From Acinetobacter sp. Marseille-Q1618 (GTDB lineage Bacteria; Pseudomonadota; Gammaproteobacteria; Pseudomonadales; Moraxellaceae): DNA of 64,000 nt. Below, piece after piece: positions 19,766-30,700 of this stretch. Position 1 is the stretch's first letter, and each line of letters starts with the position of its first letter. Position numbers and translations under genes: made by a program. The notes beneath the pieces were generated by a model, which was not told the DNA's origin, searched no databases, and worked only from the letters and a program-made list of their open reading frames with translations. The DNA is taken from the NCBI RefSeq assembly GCF_902809855.1, contig NZ_CADDWJ010000002.1, forward strand, positions 1,054,001-1,118,000, written 5' to 3'.

Positions 19766-20710
19766 TTAAAGTTTAAAACCACGGTGAACAGCAACGATAC
19801 CACCAGTTAAGTTGTGGTAATCGGTATTTTGGAAACCTGCATTTTCCATCATGCCTTTTAAGGTACGTTGGTCTGGATGCATGCGAATAGATTCAGCTAA
19901 ATATTTATAACTTTCTGAGTCATTCGCCACGATTTTGCCCATGATCGGTAATGCAGTGAATGAATACAAGTCATAGAGTTTAGAGAAAGGCTCAAAAACA
20001 GGTTTTGAAAACTCTAAAATAAGTAAACGACCACCTGGCTTAAGTACACGATACATCGCAGCCAATGCGGCATCTTTATCGGTCACATTACGCAAACCAA
20101 AACTAATGGTTAAAAGGTCAAAGCTGTTGTCTTCAAATGGTTCTAGGGTTTCTGCATTTGCCAATACGAAATCGACATTGGTACAACCTGCATCAATTAG
20201 ACGGTCACGTCCAACATTCAGCATAGATTCGTTAATGTCTGAAAGCACGACATGACCTGTAGGGCCAACTTCACGGCTAAACACTTTGGCTAAATCACCT
20301 GTACCACCAGCAATATCAAGGACACGTTGACCACGACGGACACCTGACATATTGATGGCAAAGCGTTTCCATAAACGGTGAATACCAAATGACATGAGGT
20401 CATTCATGATGTCGTATTTGCTTGCAACAGAGTGGAAAACTTCCGCTACTTTTTGAGCTTTGTCTTCACTGCTCACAGTTTGATAACCGAAATGCGTGGT
20501 TGCACCGACATTCCCTGTATTTGCACCACGAGGTAGATTATATTTTGGAACGCTTCCTGAAACAGGCGTATCGGTCAATTGTTGTTGTAAAGATTGCTGC
20601 TGACCTTGTGGTGCGCCTTGCGGTAATGGTTCAGTTAAAAATGGACTTACTTTGTCTGTGTCTTGTGCCGACTCGTTTTGTGCGGTTGGCTTTTGGTTTT
20701 CATTCGACAT
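19766..20710 (-). CDS. ubiE: Ubiquinone/menaquinone C-methyltransferase UbiE
   Basis: UbiE is the SAM-dependent methyltransferase that adds the C2 methyl of ubiquinone. The catalytic part begins near residue 75 ([43 protein letters not shown]), with the SAM-binding [15 protein letters not shown] and the [14 protein letters not shown] and [16 protein letters not shown] motifs. I start at MSNENQKP because AGGAGTGACTCG precedes it; an ATG-like extension of seven residues is possible. About 70 N-terminal residues rich in Gln, Pro and Thr are additional to the roughly 250-residue E. coli enzyme and look disordered. Confidence 0.96.
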   Translation of the reverse strand: MSNENQKPTAQNESAQDTDKVSPFLTEPLPQGAPQGQQQSLQQQLTDTPVSGSVPKYNLPRGANTGNVGATTHFGYQTVSSEDKAQKVAEVFHSVASKYDIMNDLMSFGIHRLWKRFAINMSGVRRGQRVLDIAGGTGDLAKVFSREVGPTGHVVLSDINESMLNVGRDRLIDAGCTNVDFVLANAETLEPFEDNSFDLLTISFGLRNVTDKDAALAAMYRVLKPGGRLLILEFSKPVFEPFSKLYDLYSFTALPIMGKIVANDSESYKYLAESIRMHPDQRTLKGMMENAGFQNTDYHNLTGGIVAVHRGFKL

Positions 20711-20840
20711 TCGAGTCACTCCTGAACACAAAAATAAGAAATTTTGTCATATTTTTGCATGATGACAGATTTTGTGACTTTTTACAGCGTTCATCATGCA
20801 AAATTTAAAAGTCTGGCAACAGACACAATCATTAATATAC

Positions 20841-20865
20841 AAAAATATGACGTGTATGCCGTCAT
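20841..20865 (-). terminator. Weak terminator after the FFLEELY-type gene
   Basis: ATGACG (20847-20852) and CGTCAT (20860-20865) form a 6-bp hairpin. On the minus strand it is followed by ATTTTTG, giving a modest rho-independent terminator about 20 bases past the stop at 20884. Confidence 0.45.
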
Positions 20866-20883
20866 TAAGTTGCTAAAACCTTA

Positions 20884-21591
20884 TCATATTCTAAACGGAT
20901 TGGCTTGTCCTGAATGTACATTATTGACAATTTGACGCTCTTTTAGCGTAAACGCATGAATAAAATCAGCCGCAGATTTCATCGGTTTCATTGCCACAAA
21001 GCCTTCACCAATAAACTCATACATCAGTTGAAAGTTATATTTATGGGCGGTGCCTTTACACATTTTAAATGCGGTATGCATTAAAAATGAACGCATATAC
21101 TTATCCAAGGCAACGCCTAAATCATCAAGTAAACTGAGTTGTTGCAGACGTTGTTCGGCTTGATCTAGTTTGATTAGAGTCAAACGCATCATTTCATCAT
21201 CAATAGTTTGATCGGCAGGGTAGTCATGGAGTAGTTGTTTGGCAACTTGTTCATCTAATTGCATTGCCAATACGGCAAGCCCAATCGACTTTAAACCCGT
21301 TTTAATGGCATTTTCAGGAATGATCTTTTCTGCTTTATGCGCATATTTGAGTAAGCGCTCAATTTGGACTGCCAAAGGATCAAAATCAGGCCCACCATAT
21401 AAACGATGAATAAAATAATCTGCCATGAGTTTATTTTCTGGGCGATTAAATAACTCAGTATGCGTATCTAAAATACGTGCTTTGAGCCAGTCTTGTGCTT
21501 CATGCAGACGCTTTTTCAGGATAGGATTTTGATGATAATCAAATTGTTTATATTCTTCTAAAAGTTGGTCGAGTGCTGCGAGTTTTGACAT
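20884..21591 (-). CDS. FFLEELY-motif-type protein, unknown function
   Basis: A mostly helical, soluble 235-residue protein without signal or membrane segments. The stretch LMADYFIHRLYGGPDFDPLAVQIERLLKYAHKAEKIIPENAIKTGLKSIGLAVLAMQLDEQVA resembles the conserved core of the FFLEELY-motif family; YFIHRLYGG stands at the position of the eponymous motif. No biochemical function is known for that family. I start at MSKLAALDQ, where the conserved sequence begins; an upstream ATG would add fourteen hydrophobic residues. It is divergent from pap. Confidence 0.6.
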   Translation of the reverse strand: MSKLAALDQLLEEYKQFDYHQNPILKKRLHEAQDWLKARILDTHTELFNRPENKLMADYFIHRLYGGPDFDPLAVQIERLLKYAHKAEKIIPENAIKTGLKSIGLAVLAMQLDEQVAKQLLHDYPADQTIDDEMMRLTLIKLDQAEQRLQQLSLLDDLGVALDKYMRSFLMHTAFKMCKGTAHKYNFQLMYEFIGEGFVAMKPMKSAADFIHAFTLKERQIVNNVHSGQANPFRI

Positions 21592-21798
21592 AAATGAACT
21601 CAATTTCCATATATTTAACAAAATCATAATCACAGTTTATCTGAACAACCATGACGGTATTGCTTGAAGGTGACTGAAATTAAGTCAGTTGTTTCGCTAT
21701 TTTGACAGTTTTATGCTGCTTTGTCGGGATTTAAGCGTTATAAAAACTGATACAAAAAATGTATTCAGCCTCATAAAATCTTTGTAAACTTGAAAAAG

Positions 21799-21804
21799 TA
21801 TAAT
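21799..21804 (+). promoter_or_regulatory. Candidate -10 element for pap
   Basis: A perfect TATAAT lies 26 bases upstream of the pap ATG, inside the divergent gap. No good -35 hexamer stands 16-18 bases before it, so this is only a candidate. A GAGCTG just ahead of the ATG can act as ribosome-binding site. Confidence 0.35.
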
Positions 21805-21830
21805 GAAAACATAAGAAAAGAGCTGAATTC

Positions 21831-23249
21831 ATGCAAAAAAATGAATCTTCATGTGAACTGGTTGATGCAGATCAACTTTCCGTAGCGTTGATTGAAGCCC
21901 AATATGCTTTGAAAAATACCCGAGGACAGAAAAATGCCAAAAGTTTGGTGATTTTGGTCAGTGGGATTGAGCTTGCAGGAAAAGGCGAGGCAGTCAAACA
22001 ATTGCGTGAATGGGTAGATCCACGTTATTTACGTGTCAAGGCAGATCCTCCTCACATGATGCAAAAAGATCGCGCTTTTTGGCAGCCTTATGCGCGCTAT
22101 ATTCCTGCGGAAGGGCAGATTTTGGTGATGTTTGGCAATTGGTACAGTGATTTGTTATCAACAGCTTTACATGTTTCTGCACCAATGGATGACACATTGT
22201 TTGATGCTTATGTGGCACAAATGAACGCATTTGAACAAGATTTAAAAAATAATCATGTTGATGTTATCAAAGTTTGGTTTGATTTGTCTTGGAAGTCATT
22301 ACAAAAGCGTTTAGACAAAATGGATGCCGAAGATCAACGTTGGCATAAATTACATGGTTTGGACTGGCGAAATAAAAAACAATATGACAATGTGCAAAAA
22401 CTACGTCAGCGTTTTACCGATGATTGGCTGATCATTGATTGTGAAGACGAGGAAATTCGCGATCAAGAATTTGCTCAATACATTTTAAAAAATTTAACAC
22501 ATCTGCCAAATTATGTGACCCAAGTAAAAGAAAAATGGCAACAAGCTGAAATTCCAAATGAATTACTCAAGCCTTCTACTGAAGAAATGGATGAGGATGA
22601 ATATAAAGCTGAATTAAAGAAACTCACTAAAAAAGTCGCTGAAGCGATGCGTTTTGATGAGCGAAAAGTGATTATTACTTTTGAAGGCATGGATGCAGCA
22701 GGGAAAGGTGGAGCGATTAAGCGCATTGTCAAGAAATTAGACCCACGTGAATATGGTATTTATACCATTGCAGCCCCAGAAAAATATGAATTGGCACGAC
22801 CTTATTTGTGGCGTTTTTGGACGAAGCTGTTAGAAGATGAAAAGATTTCGATCTTTGATCGCACGTGGTATGGACGAGTTTTAGTTGAACGGATCGAAGG
22901 TTTTGCATCGCCTGTTGAATGGCAACGTGCTTATGCTGAAATTAATCGTTTTGAAAAAGATTTAACCGATAATCAGTATGTGATCGTGAAGTTTTGGCTT
23001 GCCATCAGTAAAGATGAACAAGAGGCACGTTTTAAAGCACGTGAAGAAACTCCACATAAGCGTTTTAAAATTACGGAAGATGATTGGCGTAATCGGAGTC
23101 ATTGGGATGATTATTTAAAGGCAGCAGCAGATATGTTGCAACGTACGCATACTTTTTATGCGCCTTGGCATGTGATTTCGACCAATGATAAATATACCGC
23201 TCGGATTGAGATTCTAAAGGCGATTTTAAAACAAATTAAAGAGAGTTGA
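21831..23249 (+). CDS. pap: Polyphosphate:AMP phosphotransferase (two-domain PPK2)
   Basis: PAP transfers phosphate from polyphosphate to AMP, giving ADP; with adenylate kinase this regenerates ATP. The protein of 472 residues holds two PPK2 domains in tandem. The first (about 30-230) has a P-loop-like GIELAGKG (45-52) but FGNWYSD where the second has FDRTWYGR. The second (about 265-470) has the canonical GMDAAGKG (286-293) and a Walker B IFDRTWYGR (341-349), so it is probably the catalytic half. Length and layout match the characterised A. johnsonii enzyme. The first half likely became structural after duplication. Confidence 0.92.
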   Translation: MQKNESSCELVDADQLSVALIEAQYALKNTRGQKNAKSLVILVSGIELAGKGEAVKQLREWVDPRYLRVKADPPHMMQKDRAFWQPYARYIPAEGQILVMFGNWYSDLLSTALHVSAPMDDTLFDAYVAQMNAFEQDLKNNHVDVIKVWFDLSWKSLQKRLDKMDAEDQRWHKLHGLDWRNKKQYDNVQKLRQRFTDDWLIIDCEDEEIRDQEFAQYILKNLTHLPNYVTQVKEKWQQAEIPNELLKPSTEEMDEDEYKAELKKLTKKVAEAMRFDERKVIITFEGMDAAGKGGAIKRIVKKLDPREYGIYTIAAPEKYELARPYLWRFWTKLLEDEKISIFDRTWYGRVLVERIEGFASPVEWQRAYAEINRFEKDLTDNQYVIVKFWLAISKDEQEARFKAREETPHKRFKITEDDWRNRSHWDDYLKAAADMLQRTHTFYAPWHVISTNDKYTARIEILKAILKQIKES

Positions 23250-23263
23250 TTTAAAACTGTAAA

Positions 23264-23300
23264 AAAGCCCTCCTTTATCAAAGGAGGGTTGGGGTGGATT
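23264..23300. repeat. REP-like hairpin, also terminator for the minus-strand gene
   Basis: CCCTCCTTT (23268-23276) and AAAGGAGGG (23280-23288) form a perfect 9-bp stem with loop ATC, flanked by TTGGGGTGGATT. It resembles the second half of the rpoB-rpoC element at 6888-6921. On the minus strand the stem is followed by GCTTTTTT, so it can terminate the gene ending at 23329. Confidence 0.72.
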
Positions 23301-23328
23301 CAAAATATATAAATTTTGCTATTAGCTA

Positions 23329-23841
23329 CTAAGAATATTTCACAATTTTCTCTTTTTGTTTATTTTGAATCCCTTTTGCTAATTTATAACATTCTTCCAC
23401 ATGCGCCTCAGCGACTTTTTTCATCACGATATAACCTAAACTCGCTGCAACAAGAGATCCACCTAATGGGATAAACTTGGTCACTTGTTTGGTAATGACT
23501 TTTGCCGCCACATTATTTAAAGATGATTTGACCGCAGTACGTGCCACCACTAAACCTGAGAACTCAAAACCACGTTTGCGTAATTCATTCCAGTGGATTT
23601 GTTTGGTTTTTGGATCATATACACTGATTTGATCTGGCGCTAAGCCAAAACGTGCATTAATCTCAGGAATTAGCTGCGATAAAATACCAACATCAATCAC
23701 CACATCAAAAAAAGGAATCGGGATCACAGCAGCACCTGCTGAAAAATACGCCCGTTTTTTGACCAATGCTAAACATTCCTCTCGAATATTTTCTAAGTTC
23801 AAACTTGGGTCGATTGAATCTGGAATTTTGTCGATTTTCAT
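23329..23841 (-). CDS. Uncharacterised protein with hydrophobic glycine-rich segments
   Basis: A 170-residue protein I cannot assign firmly. It has a charged N-terminus, then a hydrophobic stretch AYFSAGAAVIPIPFFDVVIDVGILSQLIPEI (about 31-61) and a second one FIPLGGSLVAASLGYIVMKKVAEAHVEECYKLA (about 124-156). This layout, with PIPFFDVVIDVGIL and the later GGSLVAASLGY, recalls the DUF697/EcsC-type membrane-associated domains found fused to GTPases, but no GTPase is present here. It faces pap tail to tail, with a hairpin terminator between. Confidence 0.6.
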   Translation of the reverse strand: MKIDKIPDSIDPSLNLENIREECLALVKKRAYFSAGAAVIPIPFFDVVIDVGILSQLIPEINARFGLAPDQISVYDPKTKQIHWNELRKRGFEFSGLVVARTAVKSSLNNVAAKVITKQVTKFIPLGGSLVAASLGYIVMKKVAEAHVEECYKLAKGIQNKQKEKIVKYS

Positions 23842-24015
23842 AAAAAGTAACTCTCCATCAAACTGTTTATAATATTTTGTCCCAAAGCTGATTCGCTTGG
23901 TTTTTTAGAACATTTTCGTGCGAACTATACTGTAAAAATGGCATATTGTGTTTAAGATGTATAGTAATGAAAGTTTATGATTTTGTGTTTATTTACATTA
24001 AGAAAATGAGGAAAT

Positions 24016-27000
24016 ATGGGGATTCATGTTATTCAAAGCCAATCGATTGATATATTGGTTCAAGGTGTTCTACAAAGTGCCAGTACAGCTTCGAATGACC
24101 CATTTTCAGTTTTAAAGCCACAACATTTTATTGTGCCAACCCCTGCGGTACAAGAATGGCTTACACAACGCCTATCTGAACAGCGCGGTGTGAGTGCCAA
24201 TACTGTGTTTCATCAACGGATTCGTGGCTTTCAATGGTATGCCTATAAACAGGTTTTAAACGGTGAAGATGACCGTGTGGGTAAAGCCAACGTGCCACGC
24301 TTGATCATGAAATGGCGTATTTACCAGACTTTAAAAGAGTTTATACAAACGCCTGACAATGCCTTAGCTACAGAGCATCCCCTTCATTCAATTATTCAAC
24401 GTATTTATGATGCGGCAGCGCAACTTGAACAAGGTCTAGAAAAACAGCTCAAAAAACAAAGCATGTTGTATTGGGTGGCAGAGCAAGTGTCTTTGCTGTT
24501 TAGTAACTACATGATTTATCGTGGGCAATGCCAGCGTGGGTGTGCTGAGCTGTGTACCTGTCCAAGCAATTGGCTGGGACAATGGGGACAAGGGCGTGGG
24601 TTGAACATTGAACAGCAATTTTTTAAAACGGATCAACAGCTTTCTGCATTTCAGCTTAGCCAAGCACAAGAACTAGAACAATGGCAACGTTGGTTGTGGG
24701 TACATACTTTTCATGATGATTTTGTGGAAATGGGGTTGATTGACAAATTGTTTTGGGAAATCCTCGACAATTCTGATCAACGTCACAAAGCCTTACAGTG
24801 TTTACCTAAAAAAGTAGTGGTGTTTACTTTATTGGATTTGCCGCCACAGCAGTTGGATTTTTTAAGACGTTTAGGGCAATACCTCGATGTTATTATTTTA
24901 CATTACAACCCATCCCAAGAATATTGGGCAGACAGTGTCGATCCAAACTGGAAAAAACGCTATGACTTGGGGGTAAAAGAACGCTTTATTGCTAAGAACC
25001 CCAAAGCTACAGATGCTGATGTACAGCGGTTTTTTGATGAATTTACTTTAAATTTTAATGCTGAAATCCGTGAGTCACGTCATCCTTTGCTGACTCGTTT
25101 TGGTAAGCAAGCACGAGATCATTTCTCATTATTGTCACAGCTTTCTTCGGGTGAGGAAGGGCAGTGGGTCGATGCGTTTGTGAATGAAGAGCCACATCAT
25201 TTATTGAGTAAATTACAATCTGATATTTTGTATTTGCTTGAGCCAGAAACACATGCTTATGCTTTAGATCCACAAGATGATTCGATTCAAATCCATGTGT
25301 GTCATTCCTCTTTAAGACAGTTGGAAGTTTTAAAAGAGCAGTTAATTCATTGGCTCTCACAAAGTACAAAAGAACACCCACGCCGTCCAAGTGATGTTTT
25401 GGTTTTAGCACCAAATTTAAAAGAAATAGAGCCGTTGATTCGTAGTGTATTTCCACATATTCCGCATCAGGACAGCATTCATGTGCCTGCAAAAATTGCA
25501 GGTGTCACTCAGCTGGATGTGGACAATGCTTGGCGTGCAGTTTTGGGCAGTATTGAATGGGTACAAGGGCGTTTTACGGTTGAAGATTTTTCAGATTGGC
25601 TTAATTTAGAAGCGACACAACTGCGTTATGGTTTGGATGTCGCCAGTACCCAACGCATGTTAGCGCTTTTGATCCAAGCAGGTTTTAAACGAGGTTTGGA
25701 TGCAGCACATTTACAACGAAGCTTAACTGAGGATGATCAAGACTTTCGTTTTAGTTTTAAATTTGCCTTAGATCGTTTGAGTTTAGGTATCGCCATTCCT
25801 ACCCATCAAATTTTTGCCGATACTTTAAGTTTTGAAAATGTGCTCTCCAGTGATTTTGAGCTGATCGGTATTTTAATCGAAATTTACCAAGATTTTGCAG
25901 CACATCGAGATTGGATGGTTCAGCATGAACTGGGGCAAAGTAAAACTGTTGAAGAATGGTTAAATTTATTAAGCACAGAGGTTTATAAGTTCATTGATGC
26001 AGGCGTTGAAGTGCTTAAAGTAGTACTTGATGCTCTAAATCTGCAACATAAAATGCTGCGACATTCGTATTTGCGTTTGGGTAATCAACAACAAGATGCC
26101 AATCATTTAAAAGGTATTCATTTGCCTTTACCTTATGTGTTGGCCGAAATCCAAACAGCACTATCGACACAATTGGCTCAAACCTTACCGACGGGTGATA
26201 TTACGTTCAGCCAAATTGGGCAAATTCGCCCATTGCCATATAAATTGGTGGTCATGCTGAATTTGGACAGTGGTAAATTTCCAACACGCAACCAACATAT
26301 TCCATTTGATTTGATGGAAATACTACGTCCACAATTGGGCGATCGTTCGCGTTTAGAAGATGATCAAGGTGCATTTTTAGATACTTTGCTGTTGGCACAG
26401 GACAGTTTATGGCTATTTTACAATGGCTTTGATGTGAATGATGGTGAAGTACGTGATCCATCTAGTGCTTTACAAGAACTCATCAGCCATATTGCTTTGA
26501 TTAGTCATGCTCCAAATGTGCCCGTAGGAAAGATGCCAGAACTTATCTGTATAAATGGCATTGAAATTCCTGAGAATATTCGTGCGCTCTATCATGTGCA
26601 TGCATTACAACCTTTTGAGCCACAAGGCTTTTTGGAAAATACTGCTGTGCGTTATCAAGACCAATGGTACAGTGTTGCCCGATATTTACAGCAATCATCA
26701 AACTTAGGGCAACGCGAAGCATGGGTGAATACGCCTTATCCTGTGGTACAAGAAAGTATGACCATCTTAGATGCAGGACAATGGATTCTGGACATGGTAT
26801 TTCCTGCGAGGTTGTATTTAAAAACTTTGGGTGTGCAAAACTTAAAGTCACAGGATGTGCCTGCACAAGTTGAACCTTTGGTCTTGGATGGATTGGCACG
26901 TTATCAAATTCGCGATTATTTACAAAAAAAGCATTTACAAGAAAATCAAGCTGTCACTGACGAAGAGCAAGTTGCCTTATTACAAGATCAATTACCGATT

Positions 27001-27702
27001 GGTAAAGCCCAGCACAGTGCTTGGCAAATCAGCGTCATGGAACAAGACAACTTAAAAGCACGTTTAAAACAATATGTAGACAGTGTAACTGCGACCACTC
27101 AACGGCAATGGCGTGTTTCTGCTGATGTCGTGATGAATATCAGTGTCCCTCAGCAATTTGCACAGCATTGGGTCAGCCTAAATGCATCGAGTGGACGCGC
27201 AAATCGGCGTGCCAAAGTTTGGCTCGAATATTTACTTTGGTTGAGTTATCTCAATTTGGACGATGCACAATCGGCAAAACTGCAACGAATCGCTTTGTTT
27301 AGTGATATCACCATTATCAATACAGGGGTAAGCTCACAACAAGCCAAAGCATATTTGGCAGAATGGTTTAAAGCATATGCTTATGCACAATCTGAACCTT
27401 TGGTGTTGCCTGCGGCATTGTTGTTATTGTTGGCTGAGAAAGGCAAAACATTGGAGTGGTTAGAGGATGAGCAAGCTCAAATGCAACTTGCAAACTTGCC
27501 TGATTTACTCAAGGAATGGAATAAAAGTGATGCATTTTTACCATTCGCTTTAGAGGATATGGAATGGAGTAAAAAACATTCTGATTGGCAATTTATCTTA
27601 CAAGAACAAGATGCAACTGCATTATTAAAATATGCCTGTGAACAATTTGCCTATGTGTTGTATCAGCCAATTTATCAATACCAGTATGTGGTGGAGGAAT
27701 AA
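24016..27702 (+). CDS. recC: Exodeoxyribonuclease V gamma subunit RecC
   Basis: RecC is the scaffold of RecBCD that splits the strands and recognises Chi in the exiting 3' strand. The 1228 residues are near the family length (E. coli 1122). Features include the N-terminal FIVPTPAVQEWLTQRL, the degenerate helicase region, and the conserved LPYKLVVMLNLDSGKFPTRNQHIPFDLM with LGDRSRLEDDQGAFLDTLLLAQDSLWLFYNGFD. A ribosome-binding site GAGGAAAT precedes the ATG. It opens the recC-recB-recD operon; recB begins 3 bases after its stop. Confidence 0.96.
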   Translation: MGIHVIQSQSIDILVQGVLQSASTASNDPFSVLKPQHFIVPTPAVQEWLTQRLSEQRGVSANTVFHQRIRGFQWYAYKQVLNGEDDRVGKANVPRLIMKWRIYQTLKEFIQTPDNALATEHPLHSIIQRIYDAAAQLEQGLEKQLKKQSMLYWVAEQVSLLFSNYMIYRGQCQRGCAELCTCPSNWLGQWGQGRGLNIEQQFFKTDQQLSAFQLSQAQELEQWQRWLWVHTFHDDFVEMGLIDKLFWEILDNSDQRHKALQCLPKKVVVFTLLDLPPQQLDFLRRLGQYLDVIILHYNPSQEYWADSVDPNWKKRYDLGVKERFIAKNPKATDADVQRFFDEFTLNFNAEIRESRHPLLTRFGKQARDHFSLLSQLSSGEEGQWVDAFVNEEPHHLLSKLQSDILYLLEPETHAYALDPQDDSIQIHVCHSSLRQLEVLKEQLIHWLSQSTKEHPRRPSDVLVLAPNLKEIEPLIRSVFPHIPHQDSIHVPAKIAGVTQLDVDNAWRAVLGSIEWVQGRFTVEDFSDWLNLEATQLRYGLDVASTQRMLALLIQAGFKRGLDAAHLQRSLTEDDQDFRFSFKFALDRLSLGIAIPTHQIFADTLSFENVLSSDFELIGILIEIYQDFAAHRDWMVQHELGQSKTVEEWLNLLSTEVYKFIDAGVEVLKVVLDALNLQHKMLRHSYLRLGNQQQDANHLKGIHLPLPYVLAEIQTALSTQLAQTLPTGDITFSQIGQIRPLPYKLVVMLNLDSGKFPTRNQHIPFDLMEILRPQLGDRSRLEDDQGAFLDTLLLAQDSLWLFYNGFDVNDGEVRDPSSALQELISHIALISHAPNVPVGKMPELICINGIEIPENIRALYHVHALQPFEPQGFLENTAVRYQDQWYSVARYLQQSSNLGQREAWVNTPYPVVQESMTILDAGQWILDMVFPARLYLKTLGVQNLKSQDVPAQVEPLVLDGLARYQIRDYLQKKHLQENQAVTDEEQVALLQDQLPIGKAQHSAWQISVMEQDNLKARLKQYVDSVTATTQRQWRVSADVVMNISVPQQFAQHWVSLNASSGRANRRAKVWLEYLLWLSYLNLDDAQSAKLQRIALFSDITIINTGVSSQQAKAYLAEWFKAYAYAQSEPLVLPAALLLLLAEKGKTLEWLEDEQAQMQLANLPDLLKEWNKSDAFLPFALEDMEWSKKHSDWQFILQEQDATALLKYACEQFAYVLYQPIYQYQYVVEE

Positions 27703-27705
27703 GTT

Positions 27706-30700
27706 ATGCACCCAGTTTCACCACAGCAAAACCAATTAAATACTCATAAAAATGTGTCCATTCAACCCATTGCAGATATGCAGTTTGCAGGTTTACATTG
27801 GATTGAGGCGTCCGCAGGGACAGGCAAAACTTATACGCTTTCAAGTTTAATGGTGCGTATTTTCCTTGAAAAATATTTACCTAATCAAGTGATTGCAACC
27901 ACTTTTACGCGTAAAGCCGCAGCAGAGTTAAAAAGTCGTATTCGAGCAAGATTACAGGAAACCTATCGTTATTTTGATGGGTGTCGTAGCCTGACAGAAC
28001 AAGAGATTCTTGCCAAAGCGGCTCAAGAAACTGACCCATTGTTTGCCAAAGTTCTAGTCACATTTGCGACACAAATTGCCTATGCTTGTGAACGTCTAAA
28101 ATTGGTGATTGATCAGTTAGATGAATTGTTTGTCGGAACATTGGATAGCTTTAGCCAAAAACTGTTACGTGAGTTTGCTTTTGAAAGTGGCAAGATTGAG
28201 CGTGCCGAAATTACCGATGATGCAAAAAGTTATACATTTCAACTCATTCACGATGTTTTGCGAGAATGGATTCAACAACAACCGCAAAATATGATTGATT
28301 ATTTAATCTTAAATAAAAAACTCAAATCTCAAGATGCCTATGTGGCAGTGGTGGAAAATAGTCTGAATTTCACCTCAGCCAAATTACAAGAAATTCAGCA
28401 GCCACACATTGATCTTTCACAATTTGATCAGGAAGTTCAGGGTTTATTGACACTGGATTTAACACAGATTGAAAGTTTGTCGGATTTTTATTTGGAAAAT
28501 GGACAACACCATAAAATTGTTGGCAAAAAATGGCGAGATCACGGCAAAATGCAGTCACTTTTGACTGAGCAGCTACCACGTTTGATCGCAGCGATTCGTC
28601 AACAAAGTGCCTATAGCATCTTTGTCGCACAACATGCAGATACTTTAAAAGCATTGAGTGAGTTAACCAGCAAAAAAGTCTTAAATAAATGTTCTGAGGA
28701 TATTCTGCATAGTTTTGAACAAAATGTAGTGATCCAAAGCTTAAAACAATTTGTTGAGGCATTGTCACAACTCAGTGGTGACTTGGACACACTAGATAGT
28801 TATTTGCAATTTCATCTGGCAAGTGAAGTCAAAAAACGTTTGCCACAAGTGCTTCAACAAAAAGGTGAAACCACTTTTGCCCAGCAAATTCGTACGCTTG
28901 CTGAGTCATTACAAGGTGAACAAGGGCAGCGTTTTGCCAGTTTTATTCATGCACGTTATCCCTTGATTCTTGTGGACGAGTTCCAAGATACCAACCAAGA
29001 CCAAGATGATATGTTGGCACAGATTTGGCGCCATCCGAGTCGGGTGCAAAATGGATGTATGATCATGGTGGGTGACCGTAAACAAGCGATTTATGGTTTC
29101 CGTGGTGGCGATATGTTGACCTTTTTAAAGGCACATCAAGACGTATTTGGCAAAGATGGAAATGCCTACAATCTGGTCTATAACCATCGTTCCGTTCAGC
29201 CTTTGGTTGAAGTCGTAGATGCATTGTTTCAGCGTCAAATCGATTTCGGTGAGCAAGTTTTTTATACACCTGTACAAGCAGGGAGTCGCCCACATCCAGA
29301 CTTGATTGATCATGGACAGATTAATCCTACGCCTTTACGTTGGCTACAATTAGAGGATAAAAATACCGAAGCGGAACAAGTCGCTTGGAAGATTCGGGAT
29401 TTGCTTAATCAAGCCACTCAGGGTGAACTTTATTTTCAAGAAAAAAATGGCAATCGGGCTTTAGATGAAAATGATATTGCGATTTTATCTAAAAATCATG
29501 ATGGTCTGGACAAAGCACAATCTGCCTTAGAATTTTTGGGGATTCGTACCAACCGACCTTCTAAAAAAAGTGTATTTAGTAGCGCACTGGCTCAAGATGT
29601 GGGCGCAGTATTGACTGCTATTATGCATCCTTATGATGAAGCCAAAGTCAAACGGGCTTTACTGAGTCGCTTAATGGGCTTTGACTTAAAAAAACTGATT
29701 ACACTTGAGCAAAAAGCCGAAGGTCTAAGTTACTATATTGAACAATTTGATCTGATTCGTGAGATGTGGCTAAAACAAGGCTTTTTAACGGCTTGGCAAT
29801 ATGCCTTGACCAAGTTTCAGGTGTGGACAAATCTGGTTGCTAAACAAAGCCGTGATAATGAACGTGTTGTGGTGAATTTACGACATTTAACTGAACTTCT
29901 GAGCCAGCATAGTGAGCGCTATCAAGGCGCACAAAATCTCTATCATTGGTATTTAAAACAGCTTACTTCACCGATGGAGCGAGAATGGGAGTTAGAGCGT
30001 AAACTGTCAAATGATGCAGGCGTACAGCTGATGACCATTCACCAGTCCAAAGGTTTGGAGTTTAAAATCGTATTTTTACTGGGTGCAGATAAAGACTTTC
30101 GTGAACCCAATAAAAATTTAAATTTTTCTACCCAAGAAATTTTAAATCCCCAAACAGGACAACTTGAACAGCAACGTGTTGTGGCTGTGAATGATAAAAA
30201 TATTTTAAAACCCGAAGCGATTCAACAGCATGATGAACGTGCATTGGCGGAGCATCATCGTCTTTGGTATGTGGCGCTGACTCGTGCCAGTTATCGTGTG
30301 TATGCCATGATGCAAGACAATGCTGGAAAATCAAGCACAGGTCTGGCATTTTGGCGAGGGCATCCTGCGCAATCTTTTCAACATGTGGGGTGTATTGTAG
30401 AAGATTTATTAACACAACGACCAGTCGCACTTAAAGCCAAAGTGACTGAAAAGTTTGAAGCAATCGAAGCAACTCCGCTTCCAAGTATGCGGTTTTACTC
30501 TAAAACTAAAACCAGTTTTAGTGCTTTGGCGCAACATTTGACTCGTCAGCAGATTCAGGATGCTTTGGCTGTCACAGAACCGAACAGTGCGGTTGCAGAA
30601 GATGAAAGCTATATCCATCCTCGTGTTAAAACAGCTCTGCAAGCAACTGTACCGATTGCATGGATCAAAGACAATTTTCCGATGGGAACAACCGCAGGAA

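Noticed and set aside
25055..25492. A 145-codon minus-strand open frame inside recC
   Set aside because: It lies wholly within recC on the other strand, is rich in His and Leu from codon mirroring, and has no start signals.
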